Below, in pieces: positions 7,076-15,301 of a stretch of DNA of 18,506 bases; within the stretch, counting starts at the first letter, position 1; each line of letters opens with the position of its first letter. The notes beneath the pieces were generated by a model that saw nothing but the letters and a program-made list of their open reading frames with translations, was not told the origin of the DNA and made no database searches. Position numbers and translations under genes: made by a program. The DNA comes from Glaciecola sp964643575 (GTDB lineage: Bacteria > Pseudomonadota > Gammaproteobacteria > Enterobacterales > Alteromonadaceae). The stretch covers positions 1-18,506 of the forward strand of contig CAZXTD010000076.1 in the NCBI GenBank assembly GCA_964643575.1, read 5' to 3'.

Positions 7076-7744
7076 ATGTCACCTTTACTCGAAACCCCAG
7101 TCACATCTGCCGACGCTACTTATATTGCGCTTCGCAATGACATTGTAGAAGGCAATATTGTATCTGGCAGTAAGTTGAATGAAGCAGAATTGTCGACAAA
7201 ATACCAAGTTAGCCGGGCAATCGTGCGTGAAGCAATCAATCGCTTAACTAATGCTAGTTTAGTTGAGCGCAAAGCAAACGTGGGCGCTAAAGTTGTGACT
7301 TTGAGCCTAGAGGGTTTAATAGAGCTTTACCAAGTGCGAGAGTCGCTCGAAGGTATGGCAGCTCGTTTAGCCGCAACACACATGACACAGAACGAGCTTA
7401 AATATTTGCAAAACTTGTTAAACAAGCATTTTGATAGCGTAAAAGACTCACAGTCTTATTACCAAGAAGCCGGCGATGTAGACTTTCACTATCGGATTGT
7501 ACTGGGTAGTCATAATCAGCAGCTTATTTCCATGCTAATGAACAATATCTATCATTTAGTGCGCATGTACCGAGTACAAATGGGTATGGCAGGCCCTCGC
7601 GTCACAACAGCCTTTGAAGAACACCGCAATATCGTTCAAGCAATTGCCAACAAGGATGCAGAGCTCGCAGAAATGCTGATGCGCAGGCATATTGCTTACT
7701 CTCGAAACAACATCGAACAAAAACTGAGGACAATACAAGCATGA
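7076..7744 (+). CDS. GntR family (FCD subfamily) regulator of the methylcitrate operon
   Basis: A 222-residue DNA-binding regulator. The N-terminal winged helix-turn-helix spans about residues 13-76, with recognition region ELSTKYQVSRAIVREAINRL (38-57). The C-terminal all-helical FCD ligand domain (about 83-215) keeps the usual metal/ligand residues: Asp134 and His138 (DVDFH), His183 (EEHRNI) and His205 (RRHIAYS). FCD regulators bind small organic acids; an intermediate of propionate or methylcitrate metabolism is the likely effector here. It is the first gene of the operon and overlaps prpB by 4 bases (ATGA), so the two are translationally coupled. Two palindromes in its promoter imply autoregulation. 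The Shine-Dalgarno is weak and distant (AAAGAG about 18 nt before ATG). Some annotations call such genes prpR, but that name also covers an unrelated sigma-54 activator, so no symbol is given. Confidence 0.9.
   Translation: MSPLLETPVTSADATYIALRNDIVEGNIVSGSKLNEAELSTKYQVSRAIVREAINRLTNASLVERKANVGAKVVTLSLEGLIELYQVRESLEGMAARLAATHMTQNELKYLQNLLNKHFDSVKDSQSYYQEAGDVDFHYRIVLGSHNQQLISMLMNNIYHLVRMYRVQMGMAGPRVTTAFEEHRNIVQAIANKDAELAEMLMRRHIAYSRNNIEQKLRTIQA
7190..7199. promoter_or_regulatory. Intragenic operator-like palindrome TTGTCGACAA
   Basis: The ten central bases of O1 and O2 recur in the regulator's own coding sequence, encoding part of its ELSTK segment. The centre lies 152 bp from O2. It may be a third regulator site (roadblock or loop) or chance reuse in codons. 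Function is unproven. Confidence 0.35.
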
Positions 7745-8622
7745 GTGCAGGTAAAAAGTTTAGACAAGCCCTAACCGACAATCAGCCATTGCAAATTGTA
7801 GGCACCATTAACGCCTACAGCGCCATGATGGCAAAGCAAATTGGACACCAAGCCATTTATTTATCAGGTGGAGGTGTAGCAAACGCCTCATACGGTTTAC
7901 CCGATTTAGGCATGACATCTTTAAACGATGTAATTGTAGATGTGCAACGTATTACAAGTGCCTGTGATTTACCTTTATTAGTCGATATTGATACCGGTTG
8001 GGGAGGCGCATTTAACATTGCTAAAACCGTGAGGGATATGGAAAAAGCCGGTGCTGCTGCCGTACACATGGAAGATCAAGTGGCGCAAAAACGCTGTGGT
8101 CATCGTCCTAACAAAGAAATTGTCAGCACCGAAGAAATGGTAGACCGTATTAAAGCCGCAGTGGATGCACGTACCGACCCTGACTTTTTCATCATGGCGC
8201 GCACCGATGCGTTTGCGCAAGAAGGTTTAGAAAAAGCAATCGAGCGTGCCAAGGCCTATGTGGCGGCAGGCGCAGACGGTATTTTTGCTGAAGCTATTAA
8301 AACACAAGAGCACTACGAGGCCTTCAGCCAAGCGCTGAATGTGCCTATTTTGGCAAACATTACCGAGTTTGGCCAAACCGAACTGTGGAATAAAAAAGAG
8401 TTGGGTGAATGGGGTGCAGCAATGGTCTTGTACCCTTTAAGCGCCTTTAGAGCAATGAACAAAGCAGCAGAAAATGTATATCAGCACATACTGCGTGATG
8501 GCGACCAAAAAGCCGTTGTCGACAGCATGCAAACACGTATGGACCTATACGACTATTTGGGTTATCACGATTATGAACAAAAATTAGATGCCCTGTTTGC
8601 TAGCAGTAAAGGCGCTAAATAA
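7741..8622 (+). CDS. prpB: 2-methylisocitrate lyase
   Basis: Cleaves (2R,3S)-2-methylisocitrate to pyruvate and succinate, the last step of the cytoplasmic methylcitrate cycle. 293 residues, close to the usual length (about 295). It is a TIM-barrel member of the isocitrate lyase/PEP mutase superfamily. Visible signatures: SGGG (42-45), the Mg-binding VDIDTGWGG (81-89, Asp82/Asp84), HMEDQ (109-113), and the catalytic loop KRCGH (117-121) with Cys119. The ATG lies in an ATGA overlap with the regulator gene, with GAGGA about 11 nt upstream. A 79-bp gap separates it from prpC, with no terminator seen. A TTGTCGACA match at 8516-8524 in its coding sequence is probably fortuitous. Confidence 0.97.
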   Translation: MSAGKKFRQALTDNQPLQIVGTINAYSAMMAKQIGHQAIYLSGGGVANASYGLPDLGMTSLNDVIVDVQRITSACDLPLLVDIDTGWGGAFNIAKTVRDMEKAGAAAVHMEDQVAQKRCGHRPNKEIVSTEEMVDRIKAAVDARTDPDFFIMARTDAFAQEGLEKAIERAKAYVAAGADGIFAEAIKTQEHYEAFSQALNVPILANITEFGQTELWNKKELGEWGAAMVLYPLSAFRAMNKAAENVYQHILRDGDQKAVVDSMQTRMDLYDYLGYHDYEQKLDALFASSKGAK

Positions 8623-8701
8623 GCGAGTAGCACAAACCAAGCAATACGAAGATTGATACCTAATTACCGATTAAAAATACACACGATTATTGGAGAAACA
8701 A

Positions 8702-9823
8702 ATGGCTAAAGTACTAAGCGGAGCAGGTTTACGCGGTCAAGTTGCAGGAAAAACTGCGTTATCAACCGTGGGAGTTTCGGGTTCAGGCTTAACCTACCGT
8801 GGTTACGACGTAAAAGAATTGGCGCAAAAGTGTGATTTTGAAGAAGTTGCGTTTTTAATACTAAAAGGCCATTTACCGACGCAAACAGAACTCAACGATT
8901 ACAAAGCATTATTAAAGTCTCAACGTGAGCTGCCACAAGCACTTAAAGATGTGCTCGAACGCATTCCAGCAAATGCACACCCAATGGATGTAATGCGCAC
9001 TGGCTGCTCAATGCTTGGCAACCTTGAAATGGAAGAAGACTTTAGCCAGCAAGATAAAATTACAGACCGTATGCTAGCGTGTTTCCCGAGTATTATTTGT
9101 TACTGGTATCGTTTTTCGCATGATGGCCTGCGTATTGATGTGAACACCGATGATGACTCTATTGGTGGTCATTTTCTGCATATGTTACTCGGTGAAAAGC
9201 CAAGTGAATTGCATGAGCGAGTTATGCATGTATCGTTAATTTTATATGCCGAACACGAGTTTAATGCTTCTACTTTTACGGCTCGCGTGTGTGCTTCTAC
9301 TTTGTCCGATATGCATTCTTGTATCACAGGTGCTATTGGCTCGTTACGCGGACCTCTGCATGGTGGCGCCAACGAAGCAGCAATGGAAATGATTGAAGGT
9401 TTTACCTCTCCCGACAATGCCGAGCAAGAAATGATGGGTATGTTAGAACGAAAAGAAAAAATCATGGGGTTTGGGCACGCGATTTATTCGGAGTCTGACC
9501 CGCGCAATGAAATTATCAAAGGCTGGTCTAAAAAACTCTCTGAAACCGTTGGCGACAGCAATTTATATGACGTATCGGTGCGCTGCGAAGCAGTTATGAA
9601 ACGCGAGAAGGGACTTTTCTGTAATGCGGATTTTTTCCACGCTTCAGCATATAACTACATGAATATTCCGACCAAATTATTCACGCCAATTTTTGTTATG
9701 TCTCGATTAACGGGTTGGGCAGGGCATGTAATGGAGCAGCGCGCAGACAACCGCATTATTCGTCCTTCTGCAGATTATACAGGCGAAGACTTACGAGCAG
9801 TTAGCGATATATCTGAGCGTTAA
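8702..9823 (+). CDS. prpC: 2-methylcitrate synthase
   Basis: Condenses propionyl-CoA with oxaloacetate to 2-methylcitrate and CoA. 373 residues from ATG 8702, the normal size for bacterial PrpC. The citrate-synthase catalytic triad is present: His220 (GPLHGGANEAAM), His259 (MGFGHAIY) and Asp310 (CNADFFHASAY). The short form without an N-terminal NADH-binding extension, and its place in this operon, favour methylcitrate over citrate synthase. The start is set by GGAG at 8692-8695, 6 nt before ATG; a TTG at 8690 would add four residues and overlap that ribosome site, so it is rejected. Seventeen bases separate it from acnD. Confidence 0.96.
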   Translation: MAKVLSGAGLRGQVAGKTALSTVGVSGSGLTYRGYDVKELAQKCDFEEVAFLILKGHLPTQTELNDYKALLKSQRELPQALKDVLERIPANAHPMDVMRTGCSMLGNLEMEEDFSQQDKITDRMLACFPSIICYWYRFSHDGLRIDVNTDDDSIGGHFLHMLLGEKPSELHERVMHVSLILYAEHEFNASTFTARVCASTLSDMHSCITGAIGSLRGPLHGGANEAAMEMIEGFTSPDNAEQEMMGMLERKEKIMGFGHAIYSESDPRNEIIKGWSKKLSETVGDSNLYDVSVRCEAVMKREKGLFCNADFFHASAYNYMNIPTKLFTPIFVMSRLTGWAGHVMEQRADNRIIRPSADYTGEDLRAVSDISER

Positions 9824-9840
9824 ATTAGAGGAAACTCAAT

Positions 9841-12441
9841 ATGAACTACCAATACAGAAAACCCTTCATTCACCCCGACTTTGAAGGCAGCATCGATTAT
9901 TTTGACACTGAAGCTGCGGTAAACGAGATTCAAGAAGGGGCGTATGCAAAGTTGCCCTATACCTCAAAGGTCTACGCTGAAAATTTGGTGCGTAAATGCC
10001 CACCTGAAATGCTTAAAGAGGCTTTAAGCCAGTTTATTTATCGCAGGCGTGATACTGATTTTCCTTGGTTTCCTGCGCGAGTAGTGTGCCATGATATTTT
10101 AGGGCAAACGGCGCTGGTGGACTTAGCTGGCTTGCGTGATGCGATTGCCGAAAAAGGCGGCGACCCCAGCAAGGTAAACCCTGTTGTACCAACGCAATTG
10201 GTAGTTGATCACAGCTTAGCAGTCGAACATGCAGGTTTTGAAGAAAACGCCTTTGAAAAAAACCGCGCGATTGAAGACCGCCGTAACGAAGACCGCTTTC
10301 ATTTTATTAACTGGTGTAAAACAGCGTTTGAAAACGTAGACGTTATTCCACAGGGCAATGGCATACTCCATCAAATCAATTTAGAGCGTATGTCACCTGT
10401 TATTCAGCAACGCGATGGCGTTGCATTCCCTGATACACTTGTAGGTACTGATAGTCACACACCCATGGTAGATGCTTTAGGCGTTATTTCTATTGGTGTA
10501 GGTGGCCTAGAAGCCGAAAGCGTAATGCTAGGGCGTGCTTCGTATTTACGTTTGCCCGATATTGTTGGCGTTGAATTAACCGGTAAACCGCAACCAGGTA
10601 TTACCGCCACCGATATTGTGCTTGCGCTGACAGAATTTTTGCGCAATGAAAAAGTGGTATCCACTTATTTAGAGTTTTTTGGAGAAGGTGCTGGCGCACT
10701 CACACTAGGTGACCGCGCAACCATATCAAACATGACTCCTGAGTACGGTGCAACGGCGGCCATGTTTTATATTGATCAACAAACTATTGATTATTTGCAC
10801 CTAACTGGACGCGAAGCCAAACAGGTTAAGTTAGTAGAAGCTTTCGCTAAAAAGACTGGTTTGTGGGCCTCAGAAATGACAGGTGCAGAATATGAGCGAT
10901 CACTAACATTTGATTTGTCATCGGTTGGACGCAATATGGCAGGCCCTTCTACGCCGCATAACCGACTCCCTACTAGCGACTTATTAAAGCGTGGTATTAG
11001 CGGTGATTATCACTCAAAAGATGGCTTAATGCCTGACGGGGCTGTGATCATTGCGGCCATTACAAGCTGTACAAATACAAGTAATCCTCGCAATATGATT
11101 GCAGCCGGTTTAATTGCGCGCAATGCCAATAAGCTTGGCTTGTTACGTAAGCCTTGGGTAAAAACATCCTTAGCACCCGGCTCAAAAGCGGTCAAAATGT
11201 ATTTAGAAGAAGCCAACCTATTGCCTGAACTAGAGCAATTAGGTTTTGGTGTGGTGGCCTTTGCATGTACCTCATGTAATGGCATGAGCGGCGCGCTAGA
11301 CCCTAAAATTGCTGACGAAATTAAACAGCGTGAGCTATATAGTACGGCCGTTCTGTCGGGCAACCGTAATTTTGATGGCCGTATTCATCCCCATGCCGAC
11401 CAAGCATTTTTAGCTTCGCCGCCGCTAGTGGTGGCTTACGCAATAGCAGGGAGTATTCGGTTTGATATCGAAAAAGACATACTTGGGCATGACGAACAAG
11501 GCAATGCGGTTTATTTAAGAGACATATGGCCAGACGATGCCGAGATTGATGCCGTGGTAAAAAGTGCGGTGAAACCTGAGCATTTTCGTAAAGTGTATGA
11601 GCCTATGTTTGCCATAAAAGAGCGCGGTGCATTAAGCGACCCACTTTACGACTGGCGTGAAATGAGCACCTATATTCGTCGCCCGCCTTATTGGGAAGGT
11701 GCGCTAGCTGGCCACCGGTCTTTAAGTGATATGCGCCCTTTAGCGATATTGGGCGATAATATCACTACTGACCATTTGTCACCATCCAATGCTATTCAAG
11801 CGAGCAGCGCCGCCGGCGAATACTTGAGTAAAATGGGCCTACCAGAAGAAGATTTTAACTCTTACGCAACGCACCGAGGTGACCATTTAACTGCGCAGCG
11901 CGCGACCTTTGCTAACCCTAAATTGCTCAACGAAATGGTGCTCAACGAAAACGGCGAGGTGAAGCAAGGCTCTTATGCACGGCTAGAGCCAGAAGGCCAA
12001 ACCGTGCGCATGTGGGAAGCTATCGAAACTTACATGCAGCGAAAACAGCCGTTGATTATTGTCGCGGGTGCTGATTATGGGCAAGGTTCTTCGAGGGATT
12101 GGGCCGCTAAAGGTGTTCGTTTGGCGGGTGTTGAGGTCATTGTTGCTGAAGGTTTTGAACGTATTCACAGAACCAACCTTATTGGTATGGGCGTATTGCC
12201 ACTGCAGTTTAAGGCGGGGGTTACTCGCCATACGCTAGAGCTTGACGGCACCGAAACTTACTCAGTAAAAGGCGAACCAAGTGCTGGTGCGTTATTAACC
12301 TTAGTCATTAACAAAAAAAGCGGTGAGCAACTATCGGTACCTGTCGAATGCCGACTTGATACAGGCGAAGAAGTTTCGATATATGCAGCAGGCGGCGTTT
12401 TACAACGCTTTGCGGACGACTTTTTAGCAAGTGCCAGCTAA
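9841..12441 (+). CDS. acnD: Fe/S-dependent 2-methylcitrate dehydratase
   Basis: A 4Fe-4S aconitase-superfamily enzyme that dehydrates 2-methylcitrate to methylaconitate (reported as the trans isomer), which PrpF then converts to the cis form. It replaces the cofactor-free PrpD of enteric bacteria. 866 residues, standard for AcnD. Three cluster ligands are visible: Cys410 (ITSCTNTSNP) and Cys476/Cys479 (ACTSCNG). Other aconitase motifs include GTDSHTPM, GDNITTDHLSPS and the C-terminal swivel region GADYGQGSSRDWAAKG. A strong Shine-Dalgarno (AGAGGAAA) precedes ATG 9841. It is followed by prpF, as in most AcnD-type clusters, which distinguishes it from ordinary aconitase A. No acnB is in the window, so the final hydration would rely on an aconitase elsewhere. 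Confidence 0.96.
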   Translation: MNYQYRKPFIHPDFEGSIDYFDTEAAVNEIQEGAYAKLPYTSKVYAENLVRKCPPEMLKEALSQFIYRRRDTDFPWFPARVVCHDILGQTALVDLAGLRDAIAEKGGDPSKVNPVVPTQLVVDHSLAVEHAGFEENAFEKNRAIEDRRNEDRFHFINWCKTAFENVDVIPQGNGILHQINLERMSPVIQQRDGVAFPDTLVGTDSHTPMVDALGVISIGVGGLEAESVMLGRASYLRLPDIVGVELTGKPQPGITATDIVLALTEFLRNEKVVSTYLEFFGEGAGALTLGDRATISNMTPEYGATAAMFYIDQQTIDYLHLTGREAKQVKLVEAFAKKTGLWASEMTGAEYERSLTFDLSSVGRNMAGPSTPHNRLPTSDLLKRGISGDYHSKDGLMPDGAVIIAAITSCTNTSNPRNMIAAGLIARNANKLGLLRKPWVKTSLAPGSKAVKMYLEEANLLPELEQLGFGVVAFACTSCNGMSGALDPKIADEIKQRELYSTAVLSGNRNFDGRIHPHADQAFLASPPLVVAYAIAGSIRFDIEKDILGHDEQGNAVYLRDIWPDDAEIDAVVKSAVKPEHFRKVYEPMFAIKERGALSDPLYDWREMSTYIRRPPYWEGALAGHRSLSDMRPLAILGDNITTDHLSPSNAIQASSAAGEYLSKMGLPEEDFNSYATHRGDHLTAQRATFANPKLLNEMVLNENGEVKQGSYARLEPEGQTVRMWEAIETYMQRKQPLIIVAGADYGQGSSRDWAAKGVRLAGVEVIVAEGFERIHRTNLIGMGVLPLQFKAGVTRHTLELDGTETYSVKGEPSAGALLTLVINKKSGEQLSVPVECRLDTGEEVSIYAAGGVLQRFADDFLASAS

Positions 12442-12490
12442 CTATTCGAGCCAACGATACTCGCAGCGACTAGTAAAAATAGGAATTGAA

Positions 12491-13699
12491 ATGACATTTG
12501 TTGCACAACAAAAAATCAAAGCGATGTATATGCGCGGTGGTACAAGCAAAGGAACATTTTTTGCTCTTGACGATTTACCAAAAGCCGCTCAAGTAGCAGG
12601 TACATTTAGAGATGAGTTATTGCTACGGGTAGTCGGAAGCCCCGACCCTTATGCCAAACATACAGACGGTATGGGAGGTGCGACATCGAGTACCAGCAAA
12701 GTGGTAATAGTAAGTGCCAGCAAACAGCAAGGACACCATATTGATTACCTTTTTGGGCAAGTAGCCATTGACAAAGCGTTTGTTGATTGGAGCGGAAACT
12801 GTGGTAATTTGACTGCAGCAGTTGGTGCATTTGCGATTGAAAATGGTTTAATTAATAAAAGCGAGATACCTAAAAACGGCACTTTTGCAGTTAAAATTTG
12901 GCAGAAAAACATATCAAAAACCATCGTTGCTCATATTCCAATTAAAGACTATCGGGTACAAGAAACCGGTGATTTTGAACTTGACGGGGTTACCTTTCCA
13001 GCAGCTGAGGTTAAGATTGAGTTTATCGATCCTGCTGCCTCTGCTGATGACGATGCAAAAACGGAAGATAGCAAACAAAACGGTGTGTTTCCTACGGGTA
13101 ATTTAGTCGATACACTGAGGGTGCCAGGCATTGGTGATTTTGAAGCAACGTTTATTGATGCGGGTATTCCTAGTATTTTCTTAAATGCTGATGAGCTTGG
13201 GTATTCAGGCTGCGAATTACAAGGTGACATCAATGAAGATACTGAAGCCTTAAAGAAATTTGAAATTATTCGTGCCTATGGTGCTCTGCAAATGGGATTA
13301 ATCAAAGACTTGGATGAGGCACAAACACGTCAACATACGCCTAAAATAGCTTTTGTATCACCTGCTAGAGACTATGTCAGTTCGAGCGGTAAACCCATTG
13401 AAGCCGAAGCGATGGACTTGCATGTACGCGCGTTATCGATGGGCAAGTTGCATCATGCAATGATGGGGACTGCGGCTGTCGCCATTGGCACTGCGGCGGC
13501 AATTGAAGGCACTCTAGTCAATAGAGCTGCAGGCGGCGGAAGCCGTGATGAAGTCACTTTCGCCCACCCGTCGGGTATTCTTACCGTTGGTGCCGAGGCA
13601 CAACCTGCCGCAGACAATTGGAAAGTCAGTAAAGTCATTATGAGCCGCAGTGCTCGTGTGCTCATGGAAGGCTATGTAAGAGTACCAATGCCCCAGTAG
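12491..13699 (+). CDS. prpF: 2-methylaconitate isomerase, AcnD partner
   Basis: Isomerises the methylaconitate made by AcnD to cis-2-methylaconitate, making AcnD productive. 402 residues, close to the roughly 395-400 usual for PrpF. It has the diaminopimelate-epimerase-like double fold. Conserved elements: MYMRGGTSKG (12-21), Lys70 (SSTSK) and Cys104 (SGNCGNLTAAVG), which correspond to the active-site Lys and Cys described in Shewanella PrpF. A short acidic insertion (about 188-203, ADDDAKTEDS) looks like a variable loop. I chose ATG 12491, preceded by AGGAA at 12481; a GTG at 12431 inside the end of acnD would add 20 non-conserved residues. Last gene of the operon; no clear terminator follows in the 30 bp before the convergent neighbour. 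Confidence 0.95.
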   Translation: MTFVAQQKIKAMYMRGGTSKGTFFALDDLPKAAQVAGTFRDELLLRVVGSPDPYAKHTDGMGGATSSTSKVVIVSASKQQGHHIDYLFGQVAIDKAFVDWSGNCGNLTAAVGAFAIENGLINKSEIPKNGTFAVKIWQKNISKTIVAHIPIKDYRVQETGDFELDGVTFPAAEVKIEFIDPAASADDDAKTEDSKQNGVFPTGNLVDTLRVPGIGDFEATFIDAGIPSIFLNADELGYSGCELQGDINEDTEALKKFEIIRAYGALQMGLIKDLDEAQTRQHTPKIAFVSPARDYVSSSGKPIEAEAMDLHVRALSMGKLHHAMMGTAAVAIGTAAAIEGTLVNRAAGGGSRDEVTFAHPSGILTVGAEAQPAADNWKVSKVIMSRSARVLMEGYVRVPMPQ

Positions 13700-13729
13700 T
13701 TGGTCTATGGTAGTTTTGGTGGGCAGCGA

Positions 13730-14158
13730 TTAGTAATCTACTCGTCTGCCTCGCGTTCGATTAAAGTATAACAAGGCTATTGCCCATACTAATAAAATGA
13801 CTAAGCCGCCCGACTCGTTCGAATTTTGAATCATTTGTGTTTTATCTTCGTTCCAATAGCTGCTTGGGTCGAGCCGGCTTAAATAAAAATTGCCTTGGTC
13901 ATCTTGCAGTCTAAAAGTAAGTGCGCCCAAACAAAACCCCGCCCAAATATACAAAACTGGCATAAATACGAAGGCTAAAACTGAGCTCAAAGACAATAAA
14001 CTCGCCACGGCATATATACCAATCCATGCCCATGCGTCTTGATTACCATATTGGCTAGCATCGTTAAATTGCAAGTAAGCAAAGTAAGCGAATAACGCGC
14101 CGCCTAAAAGAAGTATTATTTTTTGGCTGAGAGGTTTAGCAGGCTGAGTCAATGTCAT
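13730..14158 (-). CDS. Small membrane protein, transmembrane protein 220 (TMEM220)-like
   Basis: A 142-residue integral membrane protein with about four hydrophobic helices (roughly 13-29, 44-59, 62-82, 116-133). The pattern FAYFAYLQFNDAS..AWAWIGIY near the N-terminus and ESGGLVILLVWAIALL near the C-terminus resembles the TMEM220 family, which has no defined biochemical role. It is convergent with prpF and separated by 30 bp, so it is not part of the propionate operon. The start is slightly odd: AGGA directly abuts the ATG at 14158, leaving no normal spacing. A TTG two codons in (AGGA plus six nt) may be the real initiation codon. Confidence 0.65.
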   Translation of the reverse strand: MTLTQPAKPLSQKIILLLGGALFAYFAYLQFNDASQYGNQDAWAWIGIYAVASLLSLSSVLAFVFMPVLYIWAGFCLGALTFRLQDDQGNFYLSRLDPSSYWNEDKTQMIQNSNESGGLVILLVWAIALLYFNRTRGRRVDY

Positions 14159-14245
14159 TCCTTTGGTGGTAAGTGTGGAGCAACTGCAAATCTGACTTTA
14201 TTATACTGCAGGCTTGGTTAGTCGACAAACGCGAAATTATGGTCA

Positions 14246-15130
14246 TTAGGCAAAATGTATCTTGTGCTCTCGGTGACTCAGAATTGAGGACTCAATGTTA
14301 TGAAAGAGTGGTTTGAACCCGTCAGGCAAGTCTTTGTAAAACTGCTCAAAAGTCAGGTAAAACGGCGCTCTTTCGCCATGGTAGTTGATAGTAGGCCCAA
14401 TCTTTTTAAACTTCATGCCCGCATATTTTAGCTGTTTGGCAAGTCTCGGCTCAATGATGATATAAACTTTGCTTTTCTGATAGAGCTTGACCATAACTGC
14501 TGTAGCAAAAAACAAAGCGATAGAAATAAACTGATTGCATGAGGCTTCGATTTCTTGCTTTGAATAATACCCTGCATTTTTTAACTTTCTGGTAAAGTTT
14601 AAGCGCCTGCTGTGTTCTTGCTGATTGAGCTTTTTCTTAATATTTTTGCGTCTAAACTTATCATTGACTGCAAGCCTTGATATTTCACAAATCTTATTCC
14701 TATCATGTACATTTGGAACGTAGCTCTGGTCTAGGCTGGCTTGGTCAAACAAGATTTCGATTGGTAAAGATTGTTGGTCTGAATTGCTCTGTACTAGTCT
14801 TATAGCGCCTACCACATGCTTGCTCGACTTATGTTGAATGAGGCAAAACAAAGAATGATCATCAAATTGGTCGCTTTCAAAAATACCATCCGAATCAAAA
14901 AAACCACACTCTTGCGTATACACTTCGTGCCTAAGCTTAAATACAGCTTGTTTCTCTTGTTCACTTTGATTCGCGAAGAAATCAAAATAGTCTGAAAAAT
15001 GAGGCGTGACAAGTTTCGCTTTTCGCAAATTTTGCAGTGGCTTTATAATGTTAATAAAGGGTGCCAAAAGTTTTTTTGATTGCCGCTTGTTAAGGTCTTT
15101 AAATCTTTGCCGCTTTGAACGGTTGTCCAC
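14246..15130 (-). CDS. PEP-CTERM/exosortase system-associated GNAT acyltransferase (start in assembly gap)
   Basis: About 294 residues are visible. The central part carries the marks of the exosortase-associated acyltransferase family, related to N-acyl amino acid and acyl-homoserine lactone synthases of the GNAT fold: LRHEVYTQECGFF, SDQFDDHS, VVGAIRLVQ, LPIE and CEISRLAVNDKFRR. Family members are thought to acylate an unknown substrate and usually sit near exosortase or PEP-CTERM genes; none is in this window. The N-terminal 35 residues are strongly basic. The 5' end meets a run of 10 N. The first readable codon that could start is GTG at 15130, and an AAGGAAG Shine-Dalgarno lies just beyond the gap (15148-15154 region, minus strand), so the visible sequence may be nearly complete. 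A downstream hydrophobic stretch (ISIALFFATAVMVKLY) is probably a buried helix. Confidence 0.75.
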   Translation of the reverse strand: MDNRSKRQRFKDLNKRQSKKLLAPFINIIKPLQNLRKAKLVTPHFSDYFDFFANQSEQEKQAVFKLRHEVYTQECGFFDSDGIFESDQFDDHSLFCLIQHKSSKHVVGAIRLVQSNSDQQSLPIEILFDQASLDQSYVPNVHDRNKICEISRLAVNDKFRRKNIKKKLNQQEHSRRLNFTRKLKNAGYYSKQEIEASCNQFISIALFFATAVMVKLYQKSKVYIIIEPRLAKQLKYAGMKFKKIGPTINYHGERAPFYLTFEQFYKDLPDGFKPLFHNIESSILSHREHKIHFA

Positions 15131-15140
15131 NNNNNNNNNN
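15131..15140. other. Assembly gap (10 N)
   Basis: Ten undetermined bases at the 5' end of the acyltransferase gene. The same five bases, TCCAC, stand immediately on both sides (15126-15130 and 15141-15145). The run may mark joined contig ends that really overlap, and its length need not be the true gap length. Confidence 0.95.
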
Positions 15141-15301
15141 TCCACAGACTTCCTTAATTACCTAATGTATGAGTCGATGTATCGGCATCTATGACGCTAG
15201 TGATTCACGCCAATCTGTATAAATATTAGTCTAAAATGAGAGCTTTAGCTAGATGAGGCCAGCAAAACGGGCATAGGCACATCTTCCTCGCATCATTCGT
15301 A

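Noticed and set aside
8516..8524. TTGTCGACA in prpB as a further operator
   Set aside because: Only a 9-base match, deep in coding sequence and far from the promoter; encoded by ordinary Val-Val-Asp-Ser codons.
8690..8701. TTG start four codons before the prpC ATG
   Set aside because: The TTG overlaps the GGAG ribosome site that serves ATG 8702, where the family N-terminus begins.
9841..12441. Reading the AcnD gene as ordinary aconitase A
   Set aside because: The prpF neighbour, operon context and length of 866 residues match AcnD.
12431..12490. Upstream GTG start for prpF overlapping acnD
   Set aside because: The extra residues do not resemble PrpF, and ATG 12491 has a good AGGAA site followed directly by the conserved N-terminus.
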